A stretch of 55,589 bases of DNA. Origin: Chitinophaga pinensis. GTDB lineage: Bacteria; Bacteroidota; Bacteroidia; 2-12-FULL-35-15. Position numbers and translations under genes: made by a program. Shown piece by piece: positions 25,968 through 35,403 of the stretch. Each line of letters begins with the position of its first letter. Positions within the stretch are counted from its first letter, which is position 1. The notes below the pieces were generated by a model that worked only from the letters and a program-made list of their open reading frames with translations, did not search any database and was not told the DNA's origin. The stretch lies in the NCBI GenBank assembly GCA_945885475.1, contig CAMCYR010000021.1, forward strand, positions 1 to 55,589, given 5' to 3'.

Positions 25968-28445
25968 TTACTCCTGATAATAAACTCGCTTTACTCTTCG
26001 TGAAACATTTGTCAATACTTCATACGGAATGGTGCCAATATCTTTCGCCACGTCGGCGATTGGATTGATATCGCCAAAAATAATTACTTCATCATTTTCG
26101 TTTGCTTGAATGTCTGTAATGTCAATCATACACATATCCATGCACACATTTCCAATGATCGGCGCTTCTTTTCCTTTAACGATCATTTTTCCGGCCCCAT
26201 TGCTAAGTTTCCGGCTAAGACCATCTGCATAGCCAATAGGAACAGTTGCAATTTGTATGTCGCGGCTGGCCACTCCTTTTCTGCTGTAGCCTATCGTTTC
26301 TTTTGCCGGAATGTTTTTTATCTGTGAAATACTCGTTTTTAATGTGCTCACATTTTGCAATTGTGCTTGGTCGGTTGCGTTTGCTCCAATGCCATATAAG
26401 CCGATTCCTAGCCTTACCATTTCAAATTGAGCGTCCGGAAAACGTGAAATACCTGCTGAGTTTAAAATGTGTTTTATGATGGTATAGTTAAAGTGCGATT
26501 TTATTTTTTCACTCATCACATTTAACTTTTTAATTTGTTGCCATGTAAAATCATCGTGTTCGCCTTCATCACTAGCTGCCAAATGCGAAAAAACGGATTT
26601 TATTTTTAGATGTTTATTATTGCTGATGCGAACGATCAATTCATTTACTTCATCTTCATCAAATCCTAAGCGATGCATGCCGGTATCGAGTTTAATATGA
26701 ACAGGGATGGGCTGAGCATTATTTCGTTCGCTGCGTTTTAAGGTTTCCTCAAACAAACTCAACACCCTAAAACTATAAATTTCAGGTTCAAGATTGTATT
26801 GAATCATTGCATCATAACTTTGTTCTTCAGGATTCATTACCATGATTGGCATAGTAATTCCGGCTTTACGCAATTCAATTCCTTCATCCGCGTATGCTAC
26901 TGCCAGGTAATCAACTCGGTGAAATTGAAGAATATTGGCAATTTCAAAACTTCCACTTCCATATGAAAAAGCTTTTACCATCGCCATAATTTTGGTTTCA
27001 GCTTTTAATTTAGATCGGAAATAATTTAAGTTGTGAACGATTGCATTTAAATTAATTTCCAAAACCGTTTCATGGGCCTTTTGCTGAATTATCTTGCTGA
27101 TGGCTTCGAAACTAAATGCACGTGCACCTTTCAGGAGAATTGTTTCATCTCTGAAAAAGGAATTGTTGAATTGCTGTAAAAAATCTGCTGTTGAACTGTA
27201 AAAACTTTTTTCACAATTGAATTGATCCGCTTGTGATGAAATACCTTCACCGATTCCAATCAGGCGAGAAATTCCTTTTTTGTGAATAAGCTCTGCCACC
27301 TCTTTATAAAGCATTGTATCATTTTGTCCGCTCTGCAGAATATCTGATAACACAAGCGTTTTTTTGGGATGTTGTTTTTGCTGATTTAAGAAATCCAAAG
27401 CGATCGCTAAAGATCCTAAATCAGAATTGTAACTATCGTTGATGATGGAACAGTTGTTGATCCCTTCTTTTAATTCCAAACGCATGGCAACCGGACTCAG
27501 TAATCGCATGCGTTCGGTTATCACTTTGTTTTCGTAGCCCAAATAAAGCATTGTTGCCCAGCAGTGAATAGCATTTTCGATACTGGCTTCATCGGTTAAT
27601 GGAATTGTTATTCGGATAAAATCATTTTTGTAAACACCCTGTATTTCTGTGTCAGTTTCTGTTTTTGTTATACGTCCTATTAATAGATCGGCACGTAATT
27701 TTTTTGACCAAGTAAAAAATTTAGCATCCGAAAATGATTTGTTCGTAATTATTTCATCGTGAATAGATAAATAATCTTTACAATAAATCAACACTTCCGA
27801 ATTCAAAAACAGTTTTAATTTCTCACATACTTTTTGTTTTTGATTTTCAAAATTCTCATCATGTGCTTGCCCTATGTTGGTTATAATCCCAATAGTTGGT
27901 TGAATAATATTTTCGAGCAATCGCATTTCCTTAGGTTTTGAAATGCCTGCTTCAAAAATGGCTAAATCGTGTTCCTCCGAGATCTGCCAAACAGAAAGAG
28001 GAACACCCACCTGGGAGTTGAAACTTTTCGGACTGCGGACAATGTTTTTATCTTCCCGCATCAGTTGGTATAGCCATTCTTTTACGATGGTTTTTCCATT
28101 GCTGCCTGTGATTCCGATAACTGGAATTTTATGTTGTTGGCGGTGATGCGCACAAAGTTGTTGTAAAGCGAGAAGCGTGTCATTAACTAAGATAAATCGT
28201 GCATCGGTTAAGGCCGAGGTGTTTGAAGGCAAAGTGGAAACAACAAAATTCCGCACTCCTTTTTCGTATAGATCTGCCAAGTATGCATGTCCATCATGTC
28301 GTTCACCTTTGATGGCAAAAAACAAGGAAGTTTCTGGGTTCGACAGTTTACGGCTGTCAATTAATAAATTCTTAACTGAAGCAGCAGTATTGCCATTTAA
28401 TTTCCCATTAATTACAGAAGCGATATCGGATATGGCGTAGTTCAT
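25968..28445 (-). CDS. murF-alr: Fused MurF ligase and alanine racemase
   Basis: This is a fusion of two steps of wall precursor synthesis. The first part (about 1-440) is UDP-MurNAc-tripeptide:D-Ala-D-Ala ligase, with the ATP loop GITGSNGKT (about 111-119). The second (about 450-825) is a PLP-dependent alanine racemase with MAMVKAFSYGSGSFEIA, whose Lys binds PLP, and ETIGYSRKG, whose Tyr is the second acid/base. Bacteroidota often have this fusion, which makes D-alanine and uses the dipeptide downstream. I chose the ATG at 28445 (MNYAISDIASV, 825 residues), because the frame's upstream ATG at 28508 would overlap tdk; the chosen ATG lies one base past the tdk stop. The genes are probably co-transcribed from tdk. 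Confidence 0.95.
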   Translation of the reverse strand: MNYAISDIASVINGKLNGNTAASVKNLLIDSRKLSNPETSLFFAIKGERHDGHAYLADLYEKGVRNFVVSTLPSNTSALTDARFILVNDTLLALQQLCAHHRQQHKIPVIGITGSNGKTIVKEWLYQLMREDKNIVRSPKSFNSQVGVPLSVWQISEEHDLAIFEAGISKPKEMRLLENIIQPTIGIITNIGQAHDENFENQKQKVCEKLKLFLNSEVLIYCKDYLSIHDEIITNKSFSDAKFFTWSKKLRADLLIGRITKTETDTEIQGVYKNDFIRITIPLTDEASIENAIHCWATMLYLGYENKVITERMRLLSPVAMRLELKEGINNCSIINDSYNSDLGSLAIALDFLNQQKQHPKKTLVLSDILQSGQNDTMLYKEVAELIHKKGISRLIGIGEGISSQADQFNCEKSFYSSTADFLQQFNNSFFRDETILLKGARAFSFEAISKIIQQKAHETVLEINLNAIVHNLNYFRSKLKAETKIMAMVKAFSYGSGSFEIANILQFHRVDYLAVAYADEGIELRKAGITMPIMVMNPEEQSYDAMIQYNLEPEIYSFRVLSLFEETLKRSERNNAQPIPVHIKLDTGMHRLGFDEDEVNELIVRISNNKHLKIKSVFSHLAASDEGEHDDFTWQQIKKLNVMSEKIKSHFNYTIIKHILNSAGISRFPDAQFEMVRLGIGLYGIGANATDQAQLQNVSTLKTSISQIKNIPAKETIGYSRKGVASRDIQIATVPIGYADGLSRKLSNGAGKMIVKGKEAPIIGNVCMDMCMIDITDIQANENDEVIIFGDINPIADVAKDIGTIPYEVLTNVSRRVKRVYYQE

Positions 28446-28446
28446 C

Positions 28447-29022
28447 TTATTTTTTTGCTGCCACAAAGCAATCTCTGCAAAGTGGTTCGTAATTATTTGT
28501 TTCGCCAAGCACTACCAATGCTGAATCATCAGAAATGCGGTGGGAGTGATTGGCAACGTTTCCACAGCGCATACAAATCGCATGTACTTTGGTAACATGC
28601 TCAGCAGTTGCAAGTAAAGAAGGAATCGGACCGAAAGGTTTTCCTAAATAATCCATGTCAAGTCCGGCTACAATCACTCGTATTCCGCTGTCGGCAAGCT
28701 GATTGCATACATCAACGAGCCCCGCATCAAAAAACTGTGCTTCGTCAATACCGACTACATCAACATCACTCGCCAACAATAAAATGTGTGAAGAGGCTGG
28801 AACGGGAGTAGAATGAATAGAATTACCTTCATGGGATACAACGTTGACATCATCATAGCGTGTATCGATTTCCGGTTTAAAAATTTCCACTTTTTGTTTT
28901 GCGTATTGGGCGCGTTTCATTCTGCGGATGAGTTCCTCGGTTTTGCCTGAAAACATAGAGCCGCAAATGACTTCGATGGAGCCTTTTCGTTTATGCAGAT
29001 GAATGGTGTTTTCGAGGAACAT
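28447..29022 (-). CDS. tdk: Thymidine kinase, type II
   Basis: Tdk phosphorylates thymidine for salvage. The 191-residue protein is of the TK1-like tetrameric type, with the P-loop [11 protein letters not shown] (21-31), the DEAQFFD magnesium motif (about 95-101) and two Cys pairs for structural zinc (CMRCGN and CRDCF near the C-terminus). Length and layout are normal. It lies directly upstream of murF-alr, one base before its start, which suggests co-transcription without a functional link. The 192 bases upstream hold a short inverted repeat (ATCCCG/CGGGAT, about 29092-29114) and no clear -7 box. Confidence 0.95.
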   Translation of the reverse strand: MFLENTIHLHKRKGSIEVICGSMFSGKTEELIRRMKRAQYAKQKVEIFKPEIDTRYDDVNVVSHEGNSIHSTPVPASSHILLLASDVDVVGIDEAQFFDAGLVDVCNQLADSGIRVIVAGLDMDYLGKPFGPIPSLLATAEHVTKVHAICMRCGNVANHSHRISDDSALVVLGETNNYEPLCRDCFVAAKK

Positions 29023-29214
29023 ATTGTTGATTTTGTGTGAAAAAATCTTAGTTTAATATTCGCAATTTTAATGTATTTTTATTCAAAATAAGATCCCGGA
29101 TTTAAATTTCGGGATGTACAAAACGATAGATACTTTTTAAAAATCTCTTTGTTTTGGAGCACAACAAATTTAGTCAAAAAAGCGTTTTGTTTTTTAACAC
29201 GGTAAAATTAAATC

Positions 29215-29862
29215 ATGAACAAGTCCACCATCAGAGAAGAGATTGCTGCATTGATCAATAGCATTAAGGAGCACTCCGACAATATAGGCGATAAAGTGCA
29301 TATTCCTCAGTTGGAATTGGAGTTGATCCTTCATAAAATTGAAAAATTATATCAGAAATCGATTGTATTCAACCACCTGAATTCAGTGCCGGTTCTTGCT
29401 GAAAAACCAGTAACAAAAGTAAAAGCAGAGGTTCCTATTATTGAAAAAGTGCTTATTGATCCTCCAAAGGCAGAATTAAAGCCGGAGCCCCTTAAACAGG
29501 TTGAAAATACAGAGAAGCCCATCGACTTGTTTGGTGTTGAACTACCCTCTGTGGTTGAAAAGGCTAAGGTTGAAAGAAAGATCGAGAAAAAAGAAGAAAA
29601 ACCAGTTGTCAATAAGCTTCATAAACCAGCAATTGATGATATAAATAAAGCAATAGGGTTCAATGATAAATTTTTATTTGCAAATGAACTTTTTGTAGGA
29701 AATATGCAGGAGTTCAGCATTGCAATTCAGCAATTGAATAATGCAGGAAGTTTAGAATCGGCAATGGACTATCTGAGTAACTTGCAACAATTATATGAAT
29801 GGGATATTGAAAAAGAAACAGTAAAACGGCTTTTCGATGTAGTAGACAGACGGTATAGTTAA
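29215..29862 (+). CDS. Conserved Bacteroidota protein of unknown function
   Basis: I do not recognise a named domain in this 215-residue protein. It has an N-terminal helical segment (about 1-48, ending in HKIEKLYQKSIVFNHL), a Pro/Lys/Glu-rich linker (about 55-135, with many PKAELKPEPLK-like stretches) and a compact C-terminal domain (about 140-215). The C-terminal domain contains DINKAIGFNDKFLFANELFVGNMQEF, LNNAGSLESAMDYLSNL and VKRLFDVVDRRYS. The C-terminal FNDKFLFANELF block recurs in a widespread Bacteroidota family as I remember it. There is no signal peptide, so it is probably cytosolic. It precedes an exported M28 peptidase by 60 bases. Its role is open. Confidence 0.75.
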   Translation: MNKSTIREEIAALINSIKEHSDNIGDKVHIPQLELELILHKIEKLYQKSIVFNHLNSVPVLAEKPVTKVKAEVPIIEKVLIDPPKAELKPEPLKQVENTEKPIDLFGVELPSVVEKAKVERKIEKKEEKPVVNKLHKPAIDDINKAIGFNDKFLFANELFVGNMQEFSIAIQQLNNAGSLESAMDYLSNLQQLYEWDIEKETVKRLFDVVDRRYS

Positions 29863-29921
29863 GCCTCGCTGGAATATTCTCCCTGGTCGGATAGGCATTC
29901 CGATCAGTTTATAAAAAAAAT

Positions 29922-31205
29922 ATGCGCATCAAAATACTTCTCCTTCTACTGCTGTTTTATTCTGCTATCTTTTCACTTTCCGCTCAGGAAATTACAAAAG
30001 GGGAAGTTTATGCGTATGCCCGTAAGATTGTTGATACACTGACATCCGAAAGTATGCACGGAAGAGGGTATGTCAATTGCGGTGATAGCATTGCAGCAAA
30101 TTATCTTAAAAATGAATTTTCTAAAATTGGATTAAAATCATTCGGTGATGATTATTATCAGAAGTTGAGTTTTGGGATAAACACGTTTCCTGAAAATGTT
30201 TCGGTTCAAATCAATGGTAAAGAATTAAGTCCGGGAAAGGACTTTCTTATTTATGCGTATTCCCCGACATCAAGAGGAACTTGCAAAATTGTATTTGCTG
30301 ATGATCAATTGATTGAAAACAAAAAAAAGTATCGCAAATTTCTTAAAACCGATTTTAAAGATAAAGTTGTACTTGTAACCGATACTGGAAAACAAACGAA
30401 AGAATTAAATGATCTTCTTGGTAATAGTATTCATGCAAAAGCAATTGTATCCTTAAAGGATAAGTTAACCTGGAGCATGTCTCAAACAGCGAATGACTTC
30501 CCTCTAATAGAAATCCTAAGAACATCATTACTTGTAAATCCCAAAGAAATTACTTTTGATATAACCAATAAATTTATTCCCAAACATGTTTCACAAAATG
30601 TAATTGGTTTTGTTCAGGGTTCTGTTTATCCTGATTCGTTTATAATTTATTCGGCACACTATGATCATCTAGGGCAAATGGGAAAGGATGTTTATTTTCC
30701 AGGAGCAAATGACAATGCCAGCGGCTGCGCCATGTTACTAAATCTAGCGAATCACTATTCACAACCAGAAAATAAACCGAGGTGTTCTGTTGTTTTTATA
30801 GCATTTTGCGGTGAGGAAGTTGGCTTGCTGGGTTCGAAATATTTTACAGATAATCCAATATTCCCGTTAAGGAATATAAAATTCGTTTTTAATATGGACA
30901 TCATGGGAACGGGTGAGGAAGGAATTACGGTAGTAAATGGTTCTATATATAAATCGGAATTTGACCTATTGAAAGAAATCAATCTAACAAATGCTTTTAT
31001 CAAAGATGTAGAAATTCGTGGAAAGTCTGCTAATAGCGACCACTATCATTTTTCTGAAAAAGGAGTAAAAGCATTTTTTATATATACGATGGGCGGAATA
31101 AAAGCATATCACGATATTTATGATCGGCCGGAAACATTACCTTTGAATGCGTTCGAAAACGTATTTAAATTGATAACAAAGTTTGGTGAGCGCCTCCAGC
31201 AATAG
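29922..31205 (+). CDS. Exported M28 family metallopeptidase
   Basis: The 427-residue protein has a signal peptide (MRIKILLLLLLFYSAIFSLSAQ) and belongs to the zinc aminopeptidase family M28. The two-zinc site is complete: His246 (SAHYDHL), Asp264 (GANDNASG), Glu298/Glu299 (CGEEVG), Asp326 (NMDIMGT) and a C-terminal His in SDHYHF. A PA-like insert lies at about 100-230, ahead of the catalytic core. It probably trims peptides in the periplasm or at the surface. It is followed by rsmI 54 bases later on the same strand. Confidence 0.9.
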   Translation: MRIKILLLLLLFYSAIFSLSAQEITKGEVYAYARKIVDTLTSESMHGRGYVNCGDSIAANYLKNEFSKIGLKSFGDDYYQKLSFGINTFPENVSVQINGKELSPGKDFLIYAYSPTSRGTCKIVFADDQLIENKKKYRKFLKTDFKDKVVLVTDTGKQTKELNDLLGNSIHAKAIVSLKDKLTWSMSQTANDFPLIEILRTSLLVNPKEITFDITNKFIPKHVSQNVIGFVQGSVYPDSFIIYSAHYDHLGQMGKDVYFPGANDNASGCAMLLNLANHYSQPENKPRCSVVFIAFCGEEVGLLGSKYFTDNPIFPLRNIKFVFNMDIMGTGEEGITVVNGSIYKSEFDLLKEINLTNAFIKDVEIRGKSANSDHYHFSEKGVKAFFIYTMGGIKAYHDIYDRPETLPLNAFENVFKLITKFGERLQQ

Positions 31206-31259
31206 ATTTAATAATAAAGCGATCAAGCATGCAGTAGTTAAAACTTTAAAATCTAAAAA

Positions 31260-31982
31260 TTGAAACTTTATATAGTACCCACACCTATCGGAAACCTTGA
31301 AGACATAACACTTCGTGCTGTGCGTATTTTGAAGGAAGTTGATTTGATCCTAGCAGAGGATACCCGCAAGTCGGGCATTTTATTAAAGCATTTAGACATC
31401 AACAAAAAGATGTTTGCGCATCATATGCACAACGAACATAAAACGGTGGAGATGATTTCTGCGCGCATCGCAAATGGTGAAAAAATCGCGCTAATAACAG
31501 ATGCCGGAACGCCTGGTATTTCTGATCCTGGATTTTTATTGATCCGTGAATGTATATCAAAAGGGATTGAAGTTGAATGTTTGCCGGGTGCAACTGCCTT
31601 TGTGCCAGCGTTAGTAAACTCTGGCTTACCCAGTGATACATTTTGTTTTGAAGGTTTTTTGCCACAAAAAAAAGGTCGTCAGACAAAAATTAAAGCCTTG
31701 GTTAACGAGCACCGTACGATGATTTTTTATGAATCGCCTCACCGGTTGGTAAAAGCCCTTGAACAATTTATTGAATATTTTGGTGCCGGCAGAAACGCTT
31801 CTATTTCTAGAGAATTGTCAAAGATGTTTGAGGAGAATAAAAGAGGTACACTTCAGGAATTGGCCGACTATTTTAAAACGAAGACAGTAAAAGGGGAGAT
31901 TGTAATTGTTGTTGAAGGAAAAAAAACAGAAGGCAAAAAGAGCAAAGAGAAAAAGGAAGAACAGAACGATGAGGAAGAATAA
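31260..31982 (+). CDS. rsmI: 16S rRNA (cytidine(1402)-2'-O)-methyltransferase
   Basis: RsmI methylates the 2'-OH of C1402 in the 16S decoding centre. The 240-residue SAM-dependent enzyme has PTPIGNLEDITLRAVRILK (7-25), AEDTRKSGILLKHL, ITDAGTPGISDPG (about 78-90), CLPGATAFVPALVNSGLP and FYESPHRL. A Lys/Glu-rich tail (about 220-240) is extra. The start is TTG at 31260 (TTGAAACTTTATATA), as no ATG is available in frame before the conserved block. corA begins 13 bases after its stop. Confidence 0.93.
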   Translation: MKLYIVPTPIGNLEDITLRAVRILKEVDLILAEDTRKSGILLKHLDINKKMFAHHMHNEHKTVEMISARIANGEKIALITDAGTPGISDPGFLLIRECISKGIEVECLPGATAFVPALVNSGLPSDTFCFEGFLPQKKGRQTKIKALVNEHRTMIFYESPHRLVKALEQFIEYFGAGRNASISRELSKMFEENKRGTLQELADYFKTKTVKGEIVIVVEGKKTEGKKSKEKKEEQNDEEE

Positions 31983-31995
31983 ATAAAAAAGTATC

Positions 31996-33045
31996 ATGAT
32001 GGTAAATAAAACGAATAGTGCAGGTGCGCCTCCGGGGACATTGGTTTACTTAGGTGATAAGCAAACGAATCGGGTAAGGATTTCACTAATAGAATACAAT
32101 GAAACTGAATTTATTGAGAAAGAGTTTTATGACCTTTCTGAATGTTTAAGTATGGTTGATCCAAAGTTGGTGAGGTGGATTAACGTGGATGGAATTCACA
32201 ATGTAGAATTCATCGATGCGATCGGAAAATATTTTGATATACATCCGCTTACTCTTGAAGATATTGTTAATACCAACCAGCGCCCGAAATTTGAAGAGTA
32301 CGACAATTATGTTGTATCGATCATGAAAATGCTTTATTATAATTCCGAATTGATGTCGGAACAATTAAGTGTTGTGTTGATGGATGGAATCGTGATTTCT
32401 TTTCAAGAAGCAGAAGGTGGCGATGCATTTGATGTGATCCGAAATAGGATCCGCACCGGGAAAGGCCGCATTCGTAAAATGGGTGCTGATTATTTATCCT
32501 ATGCTTTAGTGGATGCTGTGGTCGATTGTTATTTTGGTATCCTAGAAAAAATTGGTGATAGGATCGAAGTATTGGAAGAGGATCTTATTGATGAGCCCAC
32601 TAAAGAAACCATGCGACAGTTACACGATATGAAAAGAGAGATGATCTATATAAGAAAATCTGTTTGGCCGATGCGTGAATTGATCAACAATATGGAACGC
32701 AGTGAAACAGTGTTAATCAAGCCTACTACCGATATTTATTTGCGGGATGTACATGATCATACCATTCGTGTGATCGATACGGTTGAAACGTATCGTGATT
32801 TACTTTCAGGAATGATGGATATTTATCTTTCAAGTGTCAGTAATAAAATGAATGAAGTAATGAAAGTGTTAACGATCATCACAACTATTTTTGTTCCTGT
32901 TACCTTCATTGCCGGTGTCTATGGAATGAATTTCGATATGATGCCTGAACTCCGTTCAAAGTGGGGTTACCCGGTTACATGGGCAGTAATGCTTACTATA
33001 ATGATTTCTTTAATGGTCTATTTCAGAAAAAAGAAATGGTTATGA
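31996..33045 (+). CDS. corA: CorA-type magnesium/cobalt transporter
   Basis: CorA forms pentameric channels that let magnesium, and also cobalt or nickel, enter the cell. The 349-residue protein has the cytosolic alpha/beta domain, a long stalk helix with many charged residues (about 180-290) and two C-terminal membrane helices. The selectivity motif Gly-Met-Asn (310-312) lies between the helices in AGVYGMNFDMMPEL, and the C-terminus ends in a basic KKKWL cap. It is 13 bases after rsmI and ends before a strong terminator at 33053-33087. Confidence 0.95.
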   Translation: MMVNKTNSAGAPPGTLVYLGDKQTNRVRISLIEYNETEFIEKEFYDLSECLSMVDPKLVRWINVDGIHNVEFIDAIGKYFDIHPLTLEDIVNTNQRPKFEEYDNYVVSIMKMLYYNSELMSEQLSVVLMDGIVISFQEAEGGDAFDVIRNRIRTGKGRIRKMGADYLSYALVDAVVDCYFGILEKIGDRIEVLEEDLIDEPTKETMRQLHDMKREMIYIRKSVWPMRELINNMERSETVLIKPTTDIYLRDVHDHTIRVIDTVETYRDLLSGMMDIYLSSVSNKMNEVMKVLTIITTIFVPVTFIAGVYGMNFDMMPELRSKWGYPVTWAVMLTIMISLMVYFRKKKWL

Positions 33046-33052
33046 TCTGAAT

Positions 33053-33087
33053 AAAAAATCCTCTGAAAGAATTCAGAGGATTTTTTA
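33053..33087 (+). terminator. Rho-independent terminator after corA
   Basis: AAAAAATCCTCTGAA (33053-33067) and TTCAGAGGATTTTTT (33072-33086) are perfect complements with a four-base loop, immediately past the corA stop. Its end overlaps the stop codon of a small minus-strand ORF (33085-33255). Confidence 0.92.
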
Positions 33088-33255
33088 TGACTGCATCGGA
33101 CAACGTTTACATCGTTTTTCCTTCTTATAGTTTTTGCAACATTTTTTTTTCAGTTTTTTACATTCTATCGTTTCAGGATAAAAACTCCACAAACTAGGCG
33201 CGACATTTTCTGTGATCGCTTCAGCAATATAAAATATGTGTGGAGGTAAATTCAT
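33085..33255 (-). CDS. Predicted 56-residue Cys-rich basic protein
   Basis: An ATG at 33255 opens a 56-residue frame, too short for most gene callers. The N-terminal half (MNLPPHIFYIAEAITENVAP) is mildly hydrophobic. The C-terminal half has four Lys/Arg-spaced cysteine positions, CKKLKKKCCKNY and CKRCP, that is Cys32, Cys38/39, Cys47 and Cys50. This could bind metal. The frame is closed upstream by TGA (15 to 20 codons before). It follows the 33312 CotH gene by 56 bases on the same strand. Coding status is inferred from composition and length only; a chance frame cannot be excluded. Confidence 0.5.
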   Translation of the reverse strand: MNLPPHIFYIAEAITENVAPSLWSFYPETIECKKLKKKCCKNYKKEKRCKRCPMQS

Positions 33256-33311
33256 GTACCCTGCAAATTTGAGAAGATTCCAGGATCAATCCAATACCTA
33301 AAATGTGGTAT

Positions 33312-35390
33312 TTACTCCATTTTATTCAGTTTTTTTACGATCATTCCATTCGCAGCTGTGATGGTCATGAAATATAATCCTTTATTCAGACTTGCCGCAT
33401 TCAGATTAATGGTAATAGTGTTTTCACCTGCAGAATATGTTTCCTGATTTACCTTTTTAACCAGTTTCCCTAACACATCTGTAATTTGAATAGTCAGTTG
33501 TTGAGAGGTGGGTAAATAAAAATGTACATTGAAAGAGTTGCTGAACGGATTTGGAAACACTGTAAAATTAGTTTCAGTTAAGGTGTTTTCATTTATTCCA
33601 ACATTACATACTCCCGGTAAATTAGCATCCATCCAAATTATACGATCATTTATCCAGGTTTTTAATGCAGTAATTTCTCCAGAATAATCAGCTGGAATAG
33701 GACTCGGATTTGGCCACGTATATATTCCTAAAATAGGCCAAACTGTGAAATGTCTTGTTTTAGATTCGTTAAGGTAGTTTGCTATTGAATCAACGTAATT
33801 ATTCAATACCGGAATGCTTAATGTTGTTAAACGTAATTCATCCCATCTACATCTTAATTGAGCAGTATACGTTGGATCTTGTAATAATTTTCCCCACCAG
33901 AAAGGGACTTGCCATGTATCAGAACCACAAACAGATGAAAAGTCGTAAGCCCAGCCAGCAGTATCAAAGCCTTCACAATAATCAGCATTCCACCAAGCTA
34001 AGTTATAATCCCAAGCGGGACCGGCTTTAATTTTACCTCCATTGCTTTGTTTATCTTTAAACAAAAATGCACTTAGGCGATAGCCATCAACATTTTTACT
34101 TACTTCGTTTAAAATAAAATAATCAATAAATGAATTTACTCCTATATATTTTCTATACCCATTAATTGGATCAGCAAAGGTTGAACTATTCAATACATTT
34201 TCAACGGTGTCCATATACGATTGAATGTAAGCTCTTTGTTGAGGAACAATTGTTCCATTTTCGGGGTATTCATGAACAAATTTAATAGGAGTCCCTGCAG
34301 CAGAAGGATAGGATGAAGTCCAAAAACTTCCTGCTCCATCGTCTCTGTCAACTTTAATGATATAGCCTCCTGTTAGATCATCGCCAGTTATATCAGTAGG
34401 TAGTAATTTAGCTATACTCACTCTGCTTGAGTCTCTTTTTATTTTTTCCATCATTACGTATATACCCTTGTATTGTCCATTAAGCATCAATTCACAAAAC
34501 TTAGTACGAGAAGCATAATGTCCTGTTTTGTTAGCGATATCGTAGCTCAATACATTTCTCATACATGTTTTGTCATCATATGGAGCATACAAAATCCAGT
34601 CGTTTTCTTCAGGCATTCCCAAAATCATCGTATCTTTTTGAGTACCGTTTACATCACGTGTCTCAAAGCCATAACTTTTTTGCGGAAAGCTAGCAGAACT
34701 TGAACCTCTAAGTTCGATTCCGATTTTGTTATTATAATTATTATAAGGGTCTGTTAAGTAATTTCTAACTCCAACACCATTATAAATGATTCCCATAGTA
34801 GCATCTATTTTTGGTTCACTTGGAATGGCAACTCCACCAGTATTAATAATAACGATTGGTAAATTACTACTGGTGAAATTAATATATCCTGCTGGTGTAT
34901 TGCTAAATTTGATGCTCCAGGAAATCACATTTCCAACTTCAGTTACTGTTTGATCACGAATCATTAATTTCCATGTACCGTTCGGGTTTTGCCCGTTATT
35001 AAAGGATGCTAATGCTTCGACAGGTTTGAAAATACCTGTAAAAGGAGCCGTACCGCTACTTATCGATGTTGCTGCCGTATCGTTAAAAACGGTGTTTGTA
35101 TAATTGTTTCCTGTTCCTCCAGCGAAAGATGTGATAATATAAATTGAACCTGCTGGTGATTCTAATTTCATTCTAAGATCTACATCATTCGTATGCAATA
35201 CGTTTATGGTTATTGATTCTATTCCAAATGTGCTCGTATTTATAGCTGTTGCCAGACCACTTACAGGTATGGGATAGTAGTTGTATACATTGTCGTCTGT
35301 GATACTGCCTCCAATAGTATTTGTGAAAGTTTGTGCTTGTGTAATTGAAACTATAAAACAAGATATTATGAGTAGAAAATATTTTTTCAT
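33312..35390 (-). CDS. CotH-type secreted kinase-like protein with P-domain and T9SS sorting tail
   Basis: The 692-residue protein has a signal peptide (MKKYFLLIISCFIVSITQAQ), a proprotein convertase P-domain (about 20-165), a CotH domain (about 185-600) and a C-terminal T9SS sorting domain (about 612-692, ending VKKLNKME). The CotH part has GIELRGSSSASFPQKSYGFE, DWILYAPYDDKTCMRNVLSY, and AGPAWDYNLAWWN in place of the metal-binding loop. CotH proteins are atypical kinases that phosphorylate secreted proteins; activity here is not shown. It is likely secreted and anchored at the surface by the T9SS. It is 13 bases downstream of its paralogue at 35404, in the same direction. Confidence 0.9.
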   Translation of the reverse strand: MKKYFLLIISCFIVSITQAQTFTNTIGGSITDDNVYNYYPIPVSGLATAINTSTFGIESITINVLHTNDVDLRMKLESPAGSIYIITSFAGGTGNNYTNTVFNDTAATSISSGTAPFTGIFKPVEALASFNNGQNPNGTWKLMIRDQTVTEVGNVISWSIKFSNTPAGYINFTSSNLPIVIINTGGVAIPSEPKIDATMGIIYNGVGVRNYLTDPYNNYNNKIGIELRGSSSASFPQKSYGFETRDVNGTQKDTMILGMPEENDWILYAPYDDKTCMRNVLSYDIANKTGHYASRTKFCELMLNGQYKGIYVMMEKIKRDSSRVSIAKLLPTDITGDDLTGGYIIKVDRDDGAGSFWTSSYPSAAGTPIKFVHEYPENGTIVPQQRAYIQSYMDTVENVLNSSTFADPINGYRKYIGVNSFIDYFILNEVSKNVDGYRLSAFLFKDKQSNGGKIKAGPAWDYNLAWWNADYCEGFDTAGWAYDFSSVCGSDTWQVPFWWGKLLQDPTYTAQLRCRWDELRLTTLSIPVLNNYVDSIANYLNESKTRHFTVWPILGIYTWPNPSPIPADYSGEITALKTWINDRIIWMDANLPGVCNVGINENTLTETNFTVFPNPFSNSFNVHFYLPTSQQLTIQITDVLGKLVKKVNQETYSAGENTITINLNAASLNKGLYFMTITAANGMIVKKLNKME

Positions 35391-35403
35391 TTAGTTTAAA
35401 TTA

